A stretch of 64,000 nucleotides of DNA from Alloalcanivorax xiamenensis. GTDB taxonomy: Bacteria; Pseudomonadota; Gammaproteobacteria; Pseudomonadales; Alcanivoracaceae. Every line of letters starts with the position of its first letter. The first letter of the stretch is position 1. The DNA lies in the NCBI RefSeq assembly GCF_009846745.1, contig NZ_AQPF01000015.1, positions 1 through 64,000 of the forward strand. Reading direction: 5' to 3'. The position numbers and the translations under genes were made by a program. The notes beneath the pieces are model-generated. The model searched no databases and had not been told where the DNA came from. It was given only the letters and a program-made list of their open reading frames with translations. Positions 54,473 to 63,507 of this stretch are shown piece by piece.

Positions 54473-54994
54473 ATGACGATCGCCGGTGAGAGGGAGGCCT
54501 TTGAGCGCCGTATCGACCAGCTCTATCACTCCCATTCCGGCTGGCTGAGAGGGTGGTTGCGGCGGCGTCTGGACTGCTCGCACAGCGCCGAGGATCTGAC
54601 CCAGGACACCTTCATGCGGCTGCTGACAGCCCGTGACCGGGACGGGGTGCTGGCGGTACGCGAGCCGCGCGCTTACCTGAGTACCGTGGCCGGTCGATTG
54701 CTGGTGAACCACTATCGGCGCCTGTCCTTGGAGCGCACCTACAAGGAAACCCTCGCGCTGCTGCCGCCTGAGCAGACGCCTTCGCCGGAATGGCGGCTGG
54801 GCTTGCTGGAGACGCTGCAGGAAGTGGACGCTCTGCTGGACCGGTTACCGGAGCAGGTGCGCACCGCTTTTCTCCTGTCCCAACTGGAAGGGCTGACCTA
54901 CGCCGTCATCGCCGAACACCTGGCGGTGAGCGAACGCACCGTGAAACGCTACATGGCCCGGGCCCTGGAAGAATGCATTCTGCTGATGGACTGA
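54473..54994 (+). CDS. ECF sigma factor, FecI-like
   Basis: A 173-residue ECF sigma factor: region 2 with DLTQDTFMRLL and region 4 with LEGLTYAVIAEHLAVSERTV. It is paralogous to the protein at 48354-48881 and leads a second sigma/anti-sigma/receptor set. The ATG at 54473 has a GGGG site. A Fur box lies just upstream. Confidence 0.93.
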   Translation: MTIAGEREAFERRIDQLYHSHSGWLRGWLRRRLDCSHSAEDLTQDTFMRLLTARDRDGVLAVREPRAYLSTVAGRLLVNHYRRLSLERTYKETLALLPPEQTPSPEWRLGLLETLQEVDALLDRLPEQVRTAFLLSQLEGLTYAVIAEHLAVSERTVKRYMARALEECILLMD

Positions 54995-55992
54995 GCTCTG
55001 ATGGGGTAAACAAGGACGGCAGCCAGCCTTTGCAGCGGGAGGTGGCTCGCCGCGCGGCTGACTGGTTCCTGCGCTGGCGCGAGGCCGGTCTGGACCAGGC
55101 CGAACGGGCTGATCTGGAACGCTGGCGGGCCGCGCATCCGGATCACGAACGGGCCTGGCAGCGGGCCTTGCGTCTTGCCGAAACCTTTGAGCGCATTCCC
55201 TCCGACGTTGGCATGCGTACCCTGGATCGCCGCCAGCGTCTGGACCGGCGTGGCGCGCTCAAGCATCTGGCGGTATTGATCGGCCTGGCGCCGGCGGCCT
55301 ACCTGGCGGCACGCGCTTTGCCCTGGAGCGAGTGGAGCGCCAGCTACCGCACCGGTATCGGTGAGCGCCGTGAGCTGGTGCTTGATGACGGTTCCCGGGT
55401 GATGCTGAACACCGACTCGGCCCTGGACGTGTTGTTTGATAACGAGCAGCGTTTATTGCAACTGCATGCCGGCGAAATTCTGGTGACCAGTGGGGACGAT
55501 GGTTCGCCATTACCGCAACGGCATCGGCCACTGCGGGTGCGCACCAGCGAGGGCATGATCGAGGCTCTGGGCACCCGTTTCCTGGTACGGCGCGGCTCGG
55601 CGGCGCCCACCCGGGTGGCCGTGTTCGAAGGCGCTGTGGCGATTCGCCCCGGCGATGCTTTGGCATCGGCGTCACCGCGAGTGTTGCATGCCGGCGAGCA
55701 GGCCCGCTTCAGCCATGAGGCGATTACCCCGACCACGACGGCATGGCCGCAGCTGGCAGCCTGGACCGAAGGGCGGCTGGTGGCCGACAACATGCTCTTG
55801 AGCCGCTTCCTGAAGGAACTGGCGCGCTACCGTCATGGCCTGGTGCGTTGCGACGACCGTGCCGGTGCACTGCGCATCAGCGGCACTTTCCAACTTGATC
55901 ACAGTGACCGGATCCTGGCGGCGTTGCCGGCTACGGTGCCGGTGGACGTGGCCTTCTTGACGCCCTATTGGGTAACGGTGCGCGCTCGCTGA
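54973..55992 (+). CDS. FecR-family anti-sigma factor
   Basis: A 339-residue FecR homologue. Cytoplasmic domain residues 15-90 include DWFLRWREAGLDQAERADL when split. A transmembrane helix (about 100-120) and a periplasmic FecR domain (LDDGSRVMLNTDSAL, VFEGAVAIRPG) follow. The ATG at 54973 overlaps the sigma gene by 22 bases and has GGA upstream, so expression is coupled. Later in-frame starts are not better supported. Confidence 0.88.
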   Translation: MHSADGLSSDGVNKDGSQPLQREVARRAADWFLRWREAGLDQAERADLERWRAAHPDHERAWQRALRLAETFERIPSDVGMRTLDRRQRLDRRGALKHLAVLIGLAPAAYLAARALPWSEWSASYRTGIGERRELVLDDGSRVMLNTDSALDVLFDNEQRLLQLHAGEILVTSGDDGSPLPQRHRPLRVRTSEGMIEALGTRFLVRRGSAAPTRVAVFEGAVAIRPGDALASASPRVLHAGEQARFSHEAITPTTTAWPQLAAWTEGRLVADNMLLSRFLKELARYRHGLVRCDDRAGALRISGTFQLDHSDRILAALPATVPVDVAFLTPYWVTVRAR

Positions 55993-56059
55993 GTACGGCT
56001 GTCCCCTTTTTCTGTTTCGCGTGTCCTTACTGGCAAAGACTTCTTCAGGAAACCGAGTA

Positions 56060-58456
56060 ATGACCGTGATGCTTCCGTTTTTCCGCGTTCAACGCCGTAC
56101 CGTATGGGCGCGGTCGTGGTGGGTGCTGCTCCTGCTGTTGCCGGTGTTGGCCCTGGCCGACCCGGCACCGCGCCAGTCCTACGCTTTGTCCTCCGGTCCA
56201 CTGGCGCCGACGCTTTATCGTTTCGCCGATATTGCCGGCATCAGTGTGCAGGCCGGGGCCGGTTTACTGGATGGCAAGCATTGCTCCGGTTTGCGCGGCG
56301 AGTACACCGTGGACGAAGGCCTGAGCCGGTTGCTGGCCGGCACCGGCCTGACTGCCCGCCGCGCCGCCGAGGCGGTCTACGTGATCCGTGCCGAACAAGC
56401 ACAGGTGCTGGACCGGGTGGACGTGAGCGCCGGTATCGGTGGTTCACCGGCGGTGGCGCTTCCGGTGCCCTACGAGGGCGGTCAGCTCGCCAGCGGCGGA
56501 CAGGTCGGCATGCTCGGCAACAAGGACTACATGGACGCGCCGGTGAACATCACCAGCTATACCCGCGAAACCATCGATAATCTCCAGGCCCGCACCGTGG
56601 CGGACATGGTCCGCAATGATCCCTCGGTACGTAACGCCAGCGGTGCCGGCGGCATGCTGGATTCCTTCTTCATCCGCGGATTCGCCATGAATGAGGGCAA
56701 CTCCGGCGAAGTGTCCTATAACGGTGTGTTCGGGGTGGCGCCCAACTATCGGGTGCTGACCGGTTACGCCGAACGGGTGGAGGTACTCAAGGGGCCGTCC
56801 ACCCTGCTCAACGGCCTGTCCCCCAACAGCAGTGTCGGCGGCACCATCAATGTCGTACCCAAGCGCGCCCAGGACACCGACCTGAACCGGGCGGAGCTGC
56901 AGTTTACCCAGGACCGGCAATTCGGCGGCGCTGTGGATGTGAGTCGCCGGTTCGGTGAGCAACGCCGCTGGGGCGTTCGCTTCAACGGTGGCTATACCGA
57001 CGGAGACACCCGCTTGGACAATCAAGAGCGGACCTCCGGCTACGCCGCGCTGGCCGTGGATTATCAGGGCGACCGGCTGCGCGCCAGCCTGGATCTGCTG
57101 GACCAGCGCGAGGATTACGACGCCCCGTCCCGAGAACTGATGATCGCCGATGGCGTGCCGTTGCCCGGTGCGCCCGACGGCCGGCGCAACGTGACCCAGG
57201 CATGGGAATGGTCCAGTGTGGATGACCAGTCGATGCTGCTGTCCGCCGAATACGACCTCGACGATCAGTTGATGCTGTTCGCCAACGTGGGGGGAGGTGA
57301 CAGTGAGGTGGACCGCCTGTTTGGCTATCCGATGATTCAGAACAGCGCCGGTGATGTGAAGGATTCCCCATCCTACATGCTGTTCCGTAATCAGCGCCGT
57401 ACCGCCGATGTCGGGCTGCGGGCCCTGCTCGACACCGCCCGGGTGAGCCATGAGATGTCATTGCAGGTCAGCCGTTACCGGGAAACTTACCGGCGTGGCG
57501 CGGTTTACGCCACCGACGGCTGGGACTCGAACATTTATGATCCGGTGGGGCACCCGGAAATTATGGTGGCGCGGCCAGGCAGTATTCCCAAGTTGTCCGA
57601 ATCGGAATTCAGCGGCGTGGCGGTGGCCGACACCCTGTCCTTTCTGGACCGGCGCTTGCAGGTGACGCTGGGGGCTCGCCGCCAGCGTATCGAAACCGAT
57701 AACTACAACGCCGGGGTGTTCACCAACGATTACGATAAAGGTGCGACGGCGCTGTTCGGCGGGGTGGTGGTCTCGCCCTGGTCCGGCGTGTCGTTCTATG
57801 GCAATTACACCGAAGGGCTCAGTCGTGGCGACATTGCGCCGGTGACCGCCGATAACAGCGGGCAGGCGTTGGCGCCGTACGTGGCCAAGCAGTACGAAGT
57901 CGGCGTCAAACTGGACCGGGGAGGGCTCGGCGCCACGCTTGATGCGTTTCAAATCACCAAGCCGTCGGCGGAACTGGACGGCAGGGTTTATCGGCGCAGC
58001 GGTGAACAGCGCAACCGGGGCATCGAGGCGATGGTGTTTGGCCGTCTCACCGAGCGTCTCCGGTTAATGTCCGGGTTGATGATCATGGACGCCGAATACT
58101 CACGCAGCGAAGACCCGGCCAAGAAAGGCAATACGCCGATCGGCGTCCCGGATTTTCAAGCCAACATGACCGTTGAGTGGGATCCGGCTCCGCTGCCGAA
58201 TCTGACCCTGTCGGCGTCCGCCACCCACACTGGGGAGCAGTACCTGGACAGCAGCAACGACCGCGAACTGCCGTCCTGGACCACCTGGGATGTGGGCGCG
58301 CGTTACCGGGCGGACCTGGCCGGAACCCCGGTGACGGTGCGATTCACCGTGCAGAACCTGGGGGACAAGGCTTACTGGGCCAGCGTCAACAGCTGGAGCA
58401 TGCTCACCGTGGGCGCGCCGCGTACGGCGGTGCTGTCGGTGAGCGCGGAGTTCTGA
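56060..58456 (+). CDS. TonB-dependent siderophore receptor with signalling domain
   Basis: A 798-residue outer-membrane receptor. A signal peptide (to about residue 35) precedes an STN domain (residues about 40-115). A plug (with NITSYTRETIDNLQ and FFIRGFAMNEGNSG) and a beta barrel ending in SVSAEF follow. The plug hints at a FhuE/FoxA-type siderophore receptor. Start ATG 56060 follows AGGAAA. It is the output gene of the second sigma-anti-sigma system. Confidence 0.92.
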   Translation: MTVMLPFFRVQRRTVWARSWWVLLLLLPVLALADPAPRQSYALSSGPLAPTLYRFADIAGISVQAGAGLLDGKHCSGLRGEYTVDEGLSRLLAGTGLTARRAAEAVYVIRAEQAQVLDRVDVSAGIGGSPAVALPVPYEGGQLASGGQVGMLGNKDYMDAPVNITSYTRETIDNLQARTVADMVRNDPSVRNASGAGGMLDSFFIRGFAMNEGNSGEVSYNGVFGVAPNYRVLTGYAERVEVLKGPSTLLNGLSPNSSVGGTINVVPKRAQDTDLNRAELQFTQDRQFGGAVDVSRRFGEQRRWGVRFNGGYTDGDTRLDNQERTSGYAALAVDYQGDRLRASLDLLDQREDYDAPSRELMIADGVPLPGAPDGRRNVTQAWEWSSVDDQSMLLSAEYDLDDQLMLFANVGGGDSEVDRLFGYPMIQNSAGDVKDSPSYMLFRNQRRTADVGLRALLDTARVSHEMSLQVSRYRETYRRGAVYATDGWDSNIYDPVGHPEIMVARPGSIPKLSESEFSGVAVADTLSFLDRRLQVTLGARRQRIETDNYNAGVFTNDYDKGATALFGGVVVSPWSGVSFYGNYTEGLSRGDIAPVTADNSGQALAPYVAKQYEVGVKLDRGGLGATLDAFQITKPSAELDGRVYRRSGEQRNRGIEAMVFGRLTERLRLMSGLMIMDAEYSRSEDPAKKGNTPIGVPDFQANMTVEWDPAPLPNLTLSASATHTGEQYLDSSNDRELPSWTTWDVGARYRADLAGTPVTVRFTVQNLGDKAYWASVNSWSMLTVGAPRTAVLSVSAEF

Positions 58457-58539
58457 AGGTATTGCGCTTATACGCAGTGCGCGGGACCGCCAAAGACAAA
58501 GGCCCGCTTGAGGGCTTTAGCGACATGAATTCGGAGATG

Positions 58540-58715
58540 GCTACAAGGCGGCTGTGGAAGATTCCATGGTGCCTTGCAAGCTCTAGCGCGCCATTCGCCA
58601 GCAGGCTGGCTCCCACGGATCATGCTACCAAGCCGCTGTGGGAAGCTTGCTTGCAAGCGAATGGCGCTTGCGGGCCTCGATAGTTCGCTTGCAGGGAAGC
58701 TTCCCACAGCGGTTT
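58540..58715. repeat. REP/BIME-like elements, tandem pair (copy 7)
   Basis: Two adjoining inverted-repeat units fill the gap between the receptor and argH. The right unit has TGTGGGAAGCTTGC...GCGAAT (58637-58662) and an inverted partner (58684-58708, ending CTTCCCACA). The left unit is degenerate. This 308-base gap contains no gene. Confidence 0.8.
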
Positions 58716-58764
58716 CTCGGACCGGTTCGTGAGAAGCGGCCATGGCAGCGAACAGCGCCGGGGC

Positions 58765-60159
58765 TCAGGCGCCGAGCGCCTCGCGGGCGCGGGCCACGGC
58801 GGCGCGTACCTGTTCCGGGGCGGTGCCGCCGATATGGTTGCGGGCACTCACCGAGCCTTCCAGAGTCAGCACTTCGAACACGTCGTCATCGATCTGATCG
58901 CTGAACTGGCGCAGCTCGGACAGGCTCATGTCGCCCAGGTCCTTCTTCTTGCTGACGCCGTAGGCCACCGCCTTGCCGACGATTTCGTGGGAGTCGCGGA
59001 ACGGGATGCCCTTGCGCACCAGGTAGTCGGCCAGGTCGGTGGCGGTGGCGAAGCCGCGGCGGGCCGCTTCGCGCATCACTTCCCGGTTGGGTTCCAGCGC
59101 CGGGATCATGTCGGCGAAGGCGCGCAGGCTGCCGGCCAGGGTGTCGACGGCGTCGAACAGCGGTTCCTTGTCTTCCTGGTTGTCCTTGTTGTAAGCCAGC
59201 GGCTGGCTTTTCATCAGGGTCAGCAGGCTGATCAGATGGCCGTTGACGCGGCCGGTCTTGCCGCGCACCAACTCCGGCACGTCCGGGTTTTTCTTCTGCG
59301 GCATGATCGAGCTGCCGGTGCAGAACCGGTCCGGCAGATCGATGAAGTTGAACTGGGCGCTGGTCCACAGCACCAGTTCCTCGCTGATCCGTGACAGGTG
59401 GGTCATGGACAGCGCCGCCAAGGCACAGAACTCGATGGCGAAGTCGCGGTCGCTGACCGCGTCCAGGGAGTTTTCGCACACGGCGTCGAAACCAAGCAGC
59501 TCGCAGGTGCGTTCCCGCTGGATCGGGTAGGTGGTGCCGGCCAGCGCGGCGGCGCCCAGGGGCATGCGATTCACTCTTTTACGGCAGTCCAGTAGCCGCT
59601 CGCGGTCGCGTTTGAGCATCTCGAACCAGGCCAGCAAGTGGTGGCCGAAGGTCACAGGCTGGGCGGTCTGCAGGTGGGTGAAGCCGGGCATGATGGTGGC
59701 GGCTTCGCGCTCGGCCAGATCCAGCAGGCCGGTCATCAGACGCAGCAGTTCGGTGTCCAACTGGTCGATCTCATCGCGCAGCCACAGGCGGATGTCGGTG
59801 GCCACCTGATCGTTGCGGGAGCGGCCGGTGTGCAGCTTCTTGCCGGTGATGCCGATCTTGTCGGTGAGCCGCGCCTCGATGTTCATGTGCACGTCTTCCA
59901 GTGCCACCGACCAGGCGAATTCCCCGGCTTCGATCTCCTGGCGGATTTCATCCAGCCCCTGGAGGATGGCGTCGCGCTCCTCGGTGGTGAGCACGCCGAC
60001 TTCCGCCAGCATGGTGGCGTGGGCCTGGGAGCCCTGGATATCCTGCCGGTACATGCGCTGATCGAACAACACGCTGGCGGTGAACGCCTGCACGAAGGCG
60101 TCGGTGGATTCGCTGAAGCGGCCGCCCCAGAGTTTGTTTTGCTGCTGCTTGTCGCTCAT
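58765..60159 (-). CDS. argH: Argininosuccinate lyase
   Basis: This 464-residue enzyme, of normal length, makes arginine and fumarate. The fumarase-superfamily signature GSSIMPQKKNPD contains the catalytic Ser. KLWGGRFSEST and TFGHHLLAWFEM are also present. ATG 60159 gives the standard start. It is divergent from algZ, with a large nested-repeat element between. Confidence 0.97.
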   Translation of the reverse strand: MSDKQQQNKLWGGRFSESTDAFVQAFTASVLFDQRMYRQDIQGSQAHATMLAEVGVLTTEERDAILQGLDEIRQEIEAGEFAWSVALEDVHMNIEARLTDKIGITGKKLHTGRSRNDQVATDIRLWLRDEIDQLDTELLRLMTGLLDLAEREAATIMPGFTHLQTAQPVTFGHHLLAWFEMLKRDRERLLDCRKRVNRMPLGAAALAGTTYPIQRERTCELLGFDAVCENSLDAVSDRDFAIEFCALAALSMTHLSRISEELVLWTSAQFNFIDLPDRFCTGSSIMPQKKNPDVPELVRGKTGRVNGHLISLLTLMKSQPLAYNKDNQEDKEPLFDAVDTLAGSLRAFADMIPALEPNREVMREAARRGFATATDLADYLVRKGIPFRDSHEIVGKAVAYGVSKKKDLGDMSLSELRQFSDQIDDDVFEVLTLEGSVSARNHIGGTAPEQVRAAVARAREALGA

Positions 60160-60270
60160 CTTGCTGCTCGTCTGTTCGTTGATGCGCCGGTACCCACCGG
60201 GCCGGATAGCGGGCGCGCAGTATAACACTCCGGGGCTGGCTGTGGTGCTTCCGGCAGGGTATAACCGCTA

Positions 60271-60536
60271 GGGCCTGTTCACCCTGTTTGCATCCCGCCT
60301 GTTGCGGCTAAAACGTCACCAATCCAGGCACGAGGAGAGAAGTTTGGTCATTCCAAATGAGCGACGAGTAACGCAGAGTGGTGACGTATTAGCCGCAACC
60401 CGAAGGGCTGGAGCCCTGTCTGCCTCCAGCGTCGTTGTCGGTTGCTCATTTGGAATGACCAAACCGCGCGCCCTCCGCCTGGCTGGAGGCAAAAACGGCA
60501 TCCAGCAGGCGGGATGCAAATAGTGAGAACAGGCCC
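60271..60536. mobile_element. MITE-like nested inverted-repeat element between argH and algZ
   Basis: The 266-bp segment begins GGGCCTGTTC and ends GAACAGGCCC, a perfect 10-bp terminal inverted repeat. The inverted match continues inward with mismatches through GCATCCCGCCTG. Inside are two more inverted pairs: 60301-60321 with 60379-60399 (20 of 21) and 60342-60365 with 60441-60464 (22 of 24). It encodes nothing and ends four bases before the algZ start codon. No transposase or clear target duplication is seen. Confidence 0.75.
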
Positions 60537-60540
60537 TGGC

Positions 60541-61620
60541 ATGGATACTTCCTCGCAAAACGCCTTCCTGCCTGATCTGTGCTCCGCCCGGGCGGTGCTG
60601 GTGGTGGTGGTGGTGGCGGAACTGATGGCCATCGTGGTGGCGTTGGTGGCCAGTTACTATCAGGCGTTCGGTCTCGGCCGGCTGGCGCTGACCTCGCTGT
60701 TCATCCAATGGGTGGCGCTCAGCTCGGCGGCGCTGATTTGCCTGCTGCGCCGCTGGCTGAACCGCCTGCCGCACTCCTGGGCGGCGCTGGCGGTGGTCGG
60801 CGTGGTTTCCGCCAATACGCTGGTTTTCAGCATTGCCGCCAACATGCTCACTGGCTTGCTGTCCTGGACACCGCCTGGCAGTGCTCTCTGGCACCCGAAC
60901 ATTCTCATCAATGTGCTGATCGCCACCATCCTGGCCGGGTTGGTGATGCGTTATGTCTATGTGCAGGAGCAACTGCGGCGCCAGGGACAGGCCCAGCTGC
61001 AGGCCCGGCTGCAAGCGCTGCAGTCGCGGATCCGGCCCCATTTTTTATTCAATTCCATGAATATTATCGCCAGTCTGATCAGTATCGACCCGGACGCCGC
61101 CGAGCGGGCGGTGGAGGACCTGTCCAGGCTGTTCCGGGCCAGCCTCAAGGACAACGCCGACCCGGTGCCGATGACCGAGGAATTGTCGTTGTGCGAGCGC
61201 TATATCAATATCGAACAACTGCGTCTCGGTGAGCGGCTGCGGGTGAACTGGCGCTTAGACCTGGATCCACGACATCAGGAAATGCCGCTGCTGACCCTGC
61301 AACCCTTGTTGGAAAACGCCATTTACCACGGTATCCAGCCTCTGCCCGGCGGGGGTGTGATCACCATCAGAGCCTGGTGTGAGGAAGGCCGTATAGTGTT
61401 GAGCGTGCGCAATCCGAAACCGGAAGGGGAAGGCCATCATCGCGGCAACCGCATGGCACTGGAAAATGTGCGCCATCGTCTGGAAGTGCTGCATGGTAAC
61501 CAGGTGGAGGTGCGCGCCCGCGATCTGAGACGCCATTATGATGTGGAAATCCGTTTCCCCGCCCGCCCCGAGCCGGTGACCGCGCGGGAAAATATGCCAG
61601 AAGACATAACGATAGAATGA
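60541..61620 (+). CDS. algZ: Sensor histidine kinase-like protein AlgZ (FimS)
   Basis: A 359-residue membrane protein with four or five helices in the first 140 residues, then the LytS-type kinase domain. The phospho-acceptor region reads RPHFLFNSMN and the ATP region follows (NAIYHGIQPLPGGG). AlgZ works with AlgR to control twitching, rhamnolipid or alginate in Pseudomonas. The start ATG 60541 lies four bases after the end of the repeat element, and its ribosome site is weak. Confidence 0.9.
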   Translation: MDTSSQNAFLPDLCSARAVLVVVVVAELMAIVVALVASYYQAFGLGRLALTSLFIQWVALSSAALICLLRRWLNRLPHSWAALAVVGVVSANTLVFSIAANMLTGLLSWTPPGSALWHPNILINVLIATILAGLVMRYVYVQEQLRRQGQAQLQARLQALQSRIRPHFLFNSMNIIASLISIDPDAAERAVEDLSRLFRASLKDNADPVPMTEELSLCERYINIEQLRLGERLRVNWRLDLDPRHQEMPLLTLQPLLENAIYHGIQPLPGGGVITIRAWCEEGRIVLSVRNPKPEGEGHHRGNRMALENVRHRLEVLHGNQVEVRARDLRRHYDVEIRFPARPEPVTARENMPEDITIE

Positions 61621-61644
61621 AGCACGGACAGGAAGGGGGGACGC

Positions 61645-62388
61645 ATGCGCGTATTGGTCTGTGACGACGAAGCCCTGGCCCGAATGCGACTGAAGCGGCT
61701 GGTGGAACGGTGCGACATGGAAGTGGTGGCGGAGGCCAGCACCGGACGCGAGGCTCTGGCCAGCGCCAGCCGCTTGCACCCGGATGTGGTGCTGATGGAC
61801 ATTCGCATGCCGGACATGGATGGCCTTGAGGCCGGTGCCCACCTGACCCGCCTGGAACCGGCGCCGGCGGTGATCTTCTGTACCGCTTTCGAGGAACACG
61901 CGCTGCAAGCCTTTCGGGTCCATGCATTGGATTATCTGCTCAAGCCGGTGAGTGAGGCCGATCTGCGTCAGGCGCTGGAGAAAGTCCGTGCCCTCAATCA
62001 GGTGCAACTGGCGGAAGTACAGCATCGCATGGCCGCCAACCGGCCGCGTCAGCGCCGCCATATCAGCGCCCGTACCTACCGGGGGCTGGAACTGGTACAG
62101 GTGGAAGATGTGCGCTATTTCCAGGCCGACCAGAAATACGTCACCGTCTATCACACCGGCGGATCGGTGGTGATCAACGAACCGCTCAAGGATCTGGAGA
62201 AGGAATTCGACGGCCTGTTCGTGCGCACCCACCGCAGCACCCTGGTGGCGCTGCATTATATCGAAGCGCTGGAACATGGTGGTTCCGACGGCGGTTATGA
62301 AGTGCGGCTGCGCGATCTGGACGTGCGCCTGCCGGTCAGCCGGCGCCACCTGGCCGGGTTGCGCCAGGCGCTGCTGAATCGGAATTGA
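61645..62388 (+). CDS. algR: LytTR-type response regulator AlgR
   Basis: A 247-residue two-domain regulator: receiver (phospho-acceptor Asp in LMDIRMPDMDG, Lys in LLKPVSE) and a C-terminal LytTR DNA-binding domain (VEDVRYFQADQKYVTVYH, RTHRSTLV). It is 24 bases after algZ and upstream of hemC, as in Pseudomonas. Confidence 0.94.
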   Translation: MRVLVCDDEALARMRLKRLVERCDMEVVAEASTGREALASASRLHPDVVLMDIRMPDMDGLEAGAHLTRLEPAPAVIFCTAFEEHALQAFRVHALDYLLKPVSEADLRQALEKVRALNQVQLAEVQHRMAANRPRQRRHISARTYRGLELVQVEDVRYFQADQKYVTVYHTGGSVVINEPLKDLEKEFDGLFVRTHRSTLVALHYIEALEHGGSDGGYEVRLRDLDVRLPVSRRHLAGLRQALLNRN

Positions 62389-62577
62389 CGGTTGGTTAAC
62401 CGCCCGCCGCCTTCCCTCGGACCGGGCCGTGAAGCCATCGCCACCAAGCAACCACGGGGCTTGCCTGCCAGCGCGTGGTGATATCAACGCCCCATGGCCG
62501 GGATCTCCCCGGCAAACCTGGCCCTGTTTCCGGTAGAATGTGCGGCCCACGGTTCCTTATCAGTTCAGGAGAGTTGC

Positions 62578-63507
62578 ATGAGCCGCATTCTGCGCATCGC
62601 CACCCGTTCCAGCCCCTTGGCCATCTGGCAGGCCGAGTATGTCCAGCGGCGGTTGGAAGCGCTGCATGAGGGGCTGACCGTGGAGCTGGTGCGGATCAAG
62701 ACGCAGGGTGACAAGATCCTCGATACACCTCTGGCCAAGATTGGCGGCAAGGGCCTGTTCGTGAAGGAACTGGAGCAGGCGATGATGGATGGCCGCGCCG
62801 ACATCGCCGTGCATTCCATGAAGGACGTGCCGATGGAACTCCCCGAGGGGATGGCGCTGCCGGTGATCTGTGAACGGGAGGATCCCCGCGACGCCTTCGT
62901 CTCCAATCACCACGATGCCCTGTTCGCCTTGCCGGAAGGCGCCTGTGTCGGCACCTCCAGCCTGCGCCGGCAGGCCCAGGTGTTGGCTAACCGGCCGGAT
63001 CTGAAGGTCGCCAGCCTGCGCGGCAATGTACAGACCCGGCTCGGTAAGCTGGACAGCGGTGACTTCGACGCCATCATTCTGGCCGCCGCCGGCCTCAAGC
63101 GGCTGGAGATGCACGATCGTATCCGCTATGAAATGCCGCCGGAAGAGTCCCTGCCGGCGGTGGGCCAGGGCGCGGTGGGTATTGAATGCCGGGCCGGAGA
63201 TGAGCCGGTGCGGACTCTGCTGGCACCGCTCAATGACCCGCTGACCTGGGACCGGGTCAGCGCCGAGCGGGCCATGAATCGCCGTCTGGAAGGCGGCTGC
63301 CAGGTGCCGATCGCCGGTTTTGCCCTGCTTGAGGGCGATACTCTCTGGTTGCGCGGTCTGGTGGCCAGCGAAAGCGGCGATACCGTGCTGCGGGCTGAGG
63401 CCCGGGCGCCTCGCGCAGAAGCCGCGTCACTGGGTGTGCGGGTGGCTGAGTCCTTGCTGGAGCAGGGCGCCGAGCGCATTCTGGCGGAGCTGTATCAACG
63501 CTCATGA
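62578..63507 (+). CDS. hemC: Porphobilinogen deaminase (hydroxymethylbilane synthase)
   Basis: This 309-residue enzyme links four porphobilinogens to hydroxymethylbilane. The dipyrromethane cofactor Cys is Cys241 in EGGCQVPIAG. KGLFVKELEQAM and HSMKDVPMELP are standard. ATG 62578 follows AGGAGAG. The stop overlaps the hemD start (ATGA). Confidence 0.97.
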   Translation: MSRILRIATRSSPLAIWQAEYVQRRLEALHEGLTVELVRIKTQGDKILDTPLAKIGGKGLFVKELEQAMMDGRADIAVHSMKDVPMELPEGMALPVICEREDPRDAFVSNHHDALFALPEGACVGTSSLRRQAQVLANRPDLKVASLRGNVQTRLGKLDSGDFDAIILAAAGLKRLEMHDRIRYEMPPEESLPAVGQGAVGIECRAGDEPVRTLLAPLNDPLTWDRVSAERAMNRRLEGGCQVPIAGFALLEGDTLWLRGLVASESGDTVLRAEARAPRAEAASLGVRVAESLLEQGAERILAELYQRS

